A stretch of DNA of 10,160 bases from Pseudomonadota bacterium (GTDB lineage Bacteria > Pseudomonadota > Gammaproteobacteria > Steroidobacterales > Woeseiaceae). The notes under the pieces are model-generated. The model saw only the letters and a list, made by a program, of their open reading frames with translations. It made no database searches and had not been told where the DNA came from. The position numbers were made by a program, and so were the translations under genes. Shown here piece by piece: positions 7,648-10,160 of this stretch. Each line of letters starts with the position of its first letter. Position 1 is the stretch's first letter. Location: positions 1 to 10,160 of the forward strand of contig JADFGH010000052.1 in assembly GCA_022567775.1 (NCBI GenBank), read 5' to 3'.

Positions 7648-9502
7648 CCAGCAACTCGAGATTACCGGCGGTCGCGTCCCCCGGGTTCACTGCTTGCCCG
7701 ACGCGCACTTTGACTCTTGCAAAGAGGCGGCCCGGAATTCTTCGCAGCCCACCCGCCTTGCGCCGGCTGAACCAGCTGCCCCACAGTCCGCCGATCCCGA
7801 TCGGAATTACCGGGACCGTGCGACGTGCAATGATCTTCTCGATGCCAGGCCGAAACGGCTGAATTTCCCCGTCCTGTGTGATGCCGCCTTCAGGAAATAT
7901 ACAAATCAGGTTGCCGGCTTCGAGTTCCGCATCAATCTGATCAAACGCCGCTTCAAGCAGATCGGCATCCTCTTTCGATGATGCAATCGGTATCGCCCTC
8001 GCGGCGCGGAAAAGGAAATTGATCAGCGGAATCTGAAAAATCTTGTAGTACATGACAAACCGAACCGGCCGCCTGATCGATCCACCAATGATCAACGCGT
8101 CCACAAAACTGACGTGATTGCAAACCAGCACGGCCGGACCCCTCTCAGGAATATTATCCAGCCCGGATGGTTGAATCCGGTACAGCAGGTTGATGATGAT
8201 CCACACCACAAAACGAATGAAAAACTCCGGGAGCAAGGTGTAAATAGTGACCGCCACGACGGCGTTCAGCCCGGCCAGCAGGAGAAAGAGCTGCGGGATA
8301 GATATGCCGGCATTCAACGTTGCCAGCGCAAACAACGCGGCCGCGACCATGAAAATGGCATTCAGGATGTTGTTTGCCGCGATGATGCGTGACAGATGTT
8401 TGCGCCTGGCTCGCTGTTGCATCATGGCGAACAGCGGGACACTGTAGAAACCGGCAAAGGCACCGAGCATCGCCATGTCTGTCAAAATGCGCCAGGAACC
8501 GGAACGCGCAAGAAACTCGGAGATCGTATTGACGGGAATGACATGCATCGCCGGTTGGGCGAAGCAAAGATCAACAGCAAACAGACTCATGCCGATGGAG
8601 CCGAACGGCACCAGGCCCAGTTCAATCCGCCGATCCGACATTCGCTCGCATAGCAGCGAGCCGATGCCAACGCCGACGGCGAATGCAGCCAGCAATGCAG
8701 TCGTAATTTCCTCGCTGCCATTCAGAATATCCAGCGTATACGCAGGAATCTGCAGTGTTATGACGGATCCGAAAAACCAGAACCAGGAGATGCCGAGAAT
8801 CGACAGAAAAACACTTCGTTTCTCTCGTGCGAAGCTGACGATCCGCCAGGTTTCGGTCCAGACGTTCCAGTTAATCGCAAGCGTCGGGTCTGCTGCTTTG
8901 GTCATCGGGATTCCCCGGCTGGCAAGATAGCCAATCACCGCTACACCGATCAGGCACGCTGAGATCACGGTCTGGTGTGTGCTATCGATCGCGACGGAAA
9001 TGCCGCCAACAATCAAGCCGAGAATAATCGCGGTGTATGTTCCAAACTCCACCAGCGCATTGCCGCCGAGGAGTTCGTTTGTTGCCAGTTGCTGTGGCAG
9101 GTAGGCGTATTTCACCGGTCCGAACAATGTCGACTGACATCCCATCAGGAACAGAACGAAAAGCAGCGCGACGTAATTCTTGTTGACGAATGCAAACGCG
9201 GCAAGGACCATCAAGCCGATTTCCAGCAGCTTGATAATTCGTATCAGCCGTGACTTCTCGTATTTATCCGCGAGTTGGCCGGCTGCTGCGGAAAACAGAA
9301 AGAACGGCAGAATAAAAAGGACGCCGGCGACATTGGCAATCTGACTTGCATTCATTCCGAGGACGTTGACGCCCTGAAAAGTAATCAGGATGATCAGCCC
9401 GTTGCGAAAAATGTTGTCGTTGAATGCGCCAAGGGACTGAGTAGCAAAAAATGGCGCGAACCGGCGTTGTCGCAGCAACGAATACTGATTCGAATCAGAC
9501 AC
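7619..9502 (-). CDS. LplT-like MFS transporter fused to PlsC-type acyltransferase
   Basis: The product is a 627-residue inner-membrane protein likely to flip and reacylate lysophospholipids. Residues about 10-425 form an MFS domain with many membrane spans and the LplT-type motif GAFNDN (25-30) followed by IFRNG. Residues about 435-620 form a glycerolipid acyltransferase domain with the catalytic NHVSFVD (His463, Asp468) and the substrate-binding FPEGG (536-540). In E. coli LplT and Aas are separate proteins, and Aas carries an acyl-ACP synthetase domain after its PlsC domain. That ligase domain is absent here: the frame ends just after the acyltransferase, so the acyl donor may be supplied by another protein. 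The GTG at 9502 gives MSDSNQYSLLRQRRFAPFF, a natural family N terminus; no Shine-Dalgarno sequence is seen. Its 3' end overlaps the convergent ATPase gene by 29 bp, and a MITE-like palindrome ends 19 bp upstream of its start. Confidence 0.9.
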   Translation of the reverse strand: MSDSNQYSLLRQRRFAPFFATQSLGAFNDNIFRNGLIILITFQGVNVLGMNASQIANVAGVLFILPFFLFSAAAGQLADKYEKSRLIRIIKLLEIGLMVLAAFAFVNKNYVALLFVLFLMGCQSTLFGPVKYAYLPQQLATNELLGGNALVEFGTYTAIILGLIVGGISVAIDSTHQTVISACLIGVAVIGYLASRGIPMTKAADPTLAINWNVWTETWRIVSFAREKRSVFLSILGISWFWFFGSVITLQIPAYTLDILNGSEEITTALLAAFAVGVGIGSLLCERMSDRRIELGLVPFGSIGMSLFAVDLCFAQPAMHVIPVNTISEFLARSGSWRILTDMAMLGAFAGFYSVPLFAMMQQRARRKHLSRIIAANNILNAIFMVAAALFALATLNAGISIPQLFLLLAGLNAVVAVTIYTLLPEFFIRFVVWIIINLLYRIQPSGLDNIPERGPAVLVCNHVSFVDALIIGGSIRRPVRFVMYYKIFQIPLINFLFRAARAIPIASSKEDADLLEAAFDQIDAELEAGNLICIFPEGGITQDGEIQPFRPGIEKIIARRTVPVIPIGIGGLWGSWFSRRKAGGLRRIPGRLFARVKVRVGQAVNPGDATAGNLELLVRTLRGQNR

Positions 9503-9508
9503 CGCGAC

Positions 9509-9514
9509 ACTATA
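9509..9514 (-). promoter_or_regulatory. Possible -10 box (TATAGT) for the LplT-PlsC gene
   Basis: TATAGT matches the TATAAT consensus at 5 of 6 positions and ends 6 bases before the GTG start. If used, transcription would begin at or near the GTG, giving a leaderless mRNA, which would fit the lack of a Shine-Dalgarno sequence. No good -35 hexamer lies at 16-18 bp, where the sequence already belongs to the neighbouring palindromic element. This is tentative. Confidence 0.25.
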
Positions 9515-9521
9515 ACAATTT

Positions 9522-9643
9522 GGGGTCAGAGCTTATTGTCCGTTTTCAAATGAATTTCGGGACGGACCGAAGGTCCGTCCCGGGGACCGAATCTTGTATT
9601 CGTCCCGAAAATCCTCTGGAAATAGACTATGAGCTCTGACCCC
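9522..9643. mobile_element. MITE-like imperfect palindrome with GGGGTCAGAGCT ends
   Basis: The 122-bp element has perfect 12-bp terminal inverted repeats: GGGGTCAGAGCT at 9522-9533 and AGCTCTGACCCC at 9632-9643. The similarity extends inward so that two 43-nt arms (9522-9564 and 9601-9643) pair at about 35 of 43 positions. The left arm overlaps a perfect hairpin, CGGGACGGACC / GGTCCGTCCCG with a GAA loop (9558-9582). It has no coding capacity. Ends of the GGGGTCAGAGC type recall non-autonomous elements mobilised by REP-associated tyrosine (IS200-like) transposases; this is from memory, and no transposase is present here. A run of six T follows at 9646-9651, so the right side could act as a weak terminator on the plus strand. 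No clear target-site duplication is visible. Confidence 0.7.
9558..9582. repeat. Perfect 11-bp stem hairpin inside the MITE-like element
   Basis: CGGGACGGACC (9558-9568) pairs perfectly with GGTCCGTCCCG (9572-9582) around a GAA loop. The outer CGTCCCG occurs again at 9601-9607, so the left strand CGGGACG can pair with either copy. Two alternative folds are therefore possible, one local hairpin and one full-length cruciform. Confidence 0.7.
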
Positions 9644-9851
9644 TATTTTTTCATGACGCCTCCATGGTCAATAATCGCGATAGTTGGCGATTCGGTCCGT
9701 CTGCTCTAATGCAACGCGGCAGGTTGCAATCGGTTGACTGGCCGAATTGCGAACTCGCCCACAATGTGGATTTGACGTCCGATGTTATGATCCGGCCCAC
9801 AATTGATTATGTTTGCCCCGGCAACAGCCTGTATGACATTAATGACCCCGG
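9644..9851. other. Intergenic region upstream of the lipoprotein gene
   Basis: No convincing gene is seen here. It contains small inverted repeats: AATCGC/GCGATT (9673-9692) and GCAATCGG with CCGAATTGC (9726-9750, one bulge). The 9-bp direct repeat GCCCACAAT occurs at 9757-9765 and 9795-9803. TTGACT and TTGACG hexamers occur, but neither has a -10 box at proper spacing, so no promoter is called. An open frame from 9664 to 9855 has no family resemblance and is probably chance. Confidence 0.5.
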
Positions 9852-10160
9852 ATGAAGACTTTGCGCCTGACATTCTGTTTTAGCGGCCTGCTGCTGGTGG
9901 CGTGCGCCAAGGAGCCACCGCCGGCTTCCGTGGCCGAATTGATGAAAAATCCCAGGCTGCTGGAGGCGACCATGGTCCGTTGCGGGCAGAACCGGTCCGA
10001 GACCAAATACCTGGCGGAATGCGTCAACGCCCGAGATGCGATCAACCGGCTGGAGGTTAGTGCCAAGCAGGCGAAACGTGCAGAACTCGAGGCCCGGTCG
10101 GAGCGCAAACGGCAGGCATTGCGGCGTACCCAGGACGCGGCGGCCGAGGCCAGGCGCCGC
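9852..10160 (+). CDS. EexN-like small lipoprotein (3' partial)
   Basis: The first 103 codons are visible and the frame is open to the right edge. The N terminus MKTLRLTFCFSGLLLVACAKE is a lipoprotein signal with lipobox LVAC, so Cys18 would be lipidated; Ala19 after it allows sorting to the outer membrane. The mature part has AELMKNPRLLEATMVRCGQN and YLAECVNARDAIN, with Cys44 and Cys57 probably forming a disulfide. The pattern of a 'xxxP.LL...C...C.NA' core resembles the EexN family, named for entry-exclusion lipoproteins of conjugative plasmids but also found on chromosomes. From about residue 69 the sequence becomes a highly charged Lys/Arg/Glu/Ala-rich helix, possibly a coiled coil. No conjugation genes are nearby, so an exclusion role is not supported here. 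Confidence 0.72.
   Translation, partial: MKTLRLTFCFSGLLLVACAKEPPPASVAELMKNPRLLEATMVRCGQNRSETKYLAECVNARDAINRLEVSAKQAKRAELEARSERKRQALRRTQDAAAEARRR

Noticed and set aside
9664..9855. 63-codon plus-strand frame before the lipoprotein gene
   Set aside because: It has no family resemblance or convincing ribosome-binding site, overlaps the lipoprotein start, and spans short inverted repeats typical of non-coding DNA.
9839..10108. 89-codon minus-strand frame opposite the lipoprotein gene
   Set aside because: The plus-strand frame has a lipobox signal peptide and the EexN-like cysteine pattern; the minus frame is its shadow.
1..10160. CRISPR array, tRNA, rRNA or transposase gene
   Set aside because: No regularly spaced direct repeats, tRNA-like cloverleaf, rRNA-like sequence or transposase motifs were recognised on either strand.

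Overview
The window looks like a chromosomal segment of a gammaproteobacterium with moderately high GC content. The evidence is the gene families (a patatin/BamA-type outer-membrane protein, an LplT-PlsC fusion, a RIO-like kinase and an EexN-like lipoprotein) and the interspersed REP-like and MITE-like palindromes. An environmental lineage near Woeseiales, Steroidobacterales or Chromatiales would fit, but that is inference from gene content only. No rRNA, tRNA or CRISPR array was seen, and no transposase gene is present.

Layout: (1) 1-2136 (+), the 3' part of a patatin-like phospholipase fused to a POTRA-like segment and a BamA/D15-type barrel, cut by the left edge. (2) 2137-2402, a convergent intergenic region rich in inverted repeats. 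(3) 2403-3485 (-), a probable two-gene unit: a RIO/Kdo-kinase-like protein kinase followed by a small soluble protein of unknown function. (4) 3486-3594, a divergent intergenic region containing a REP-like hairpin. (5) 3595-7647 (+), a 1350-residue protein with a P-loop ATPase, one membrane span, a proprotein-convertase-type P-domain and a long degenerate WD40-like propeller region. (6) 7619-9502 (-), an LplT-type MFS transporter fused to a PlsC-type acyltransferase, overlapping the previous gene tail-to-tail by 29 bp. (7) 9522-9643, a 122-bp MITE-like imperfect palindrome ending 19 bp upstream of the transporter start. (8) 9852-10160 (+), the 5' part of an EexN-like lipoprotein gene, cut by the right edge.

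The common theme is the cell envelope: outer-membrane lipase/barrel, inner-membrane lysophospholipid transport and reacylation, a membrane-anchored ATPase with a probably periplasmic beta-rich region, and a lipoprotein. I see no evidence that all of these form one pathway. The most unusual item is the ATPase-TM-P-domain-WD40 protein, whose function cannot be assigned from sequence alone. The kinase and small protein transcribed away from it are its natural candidate partners, but only by position.
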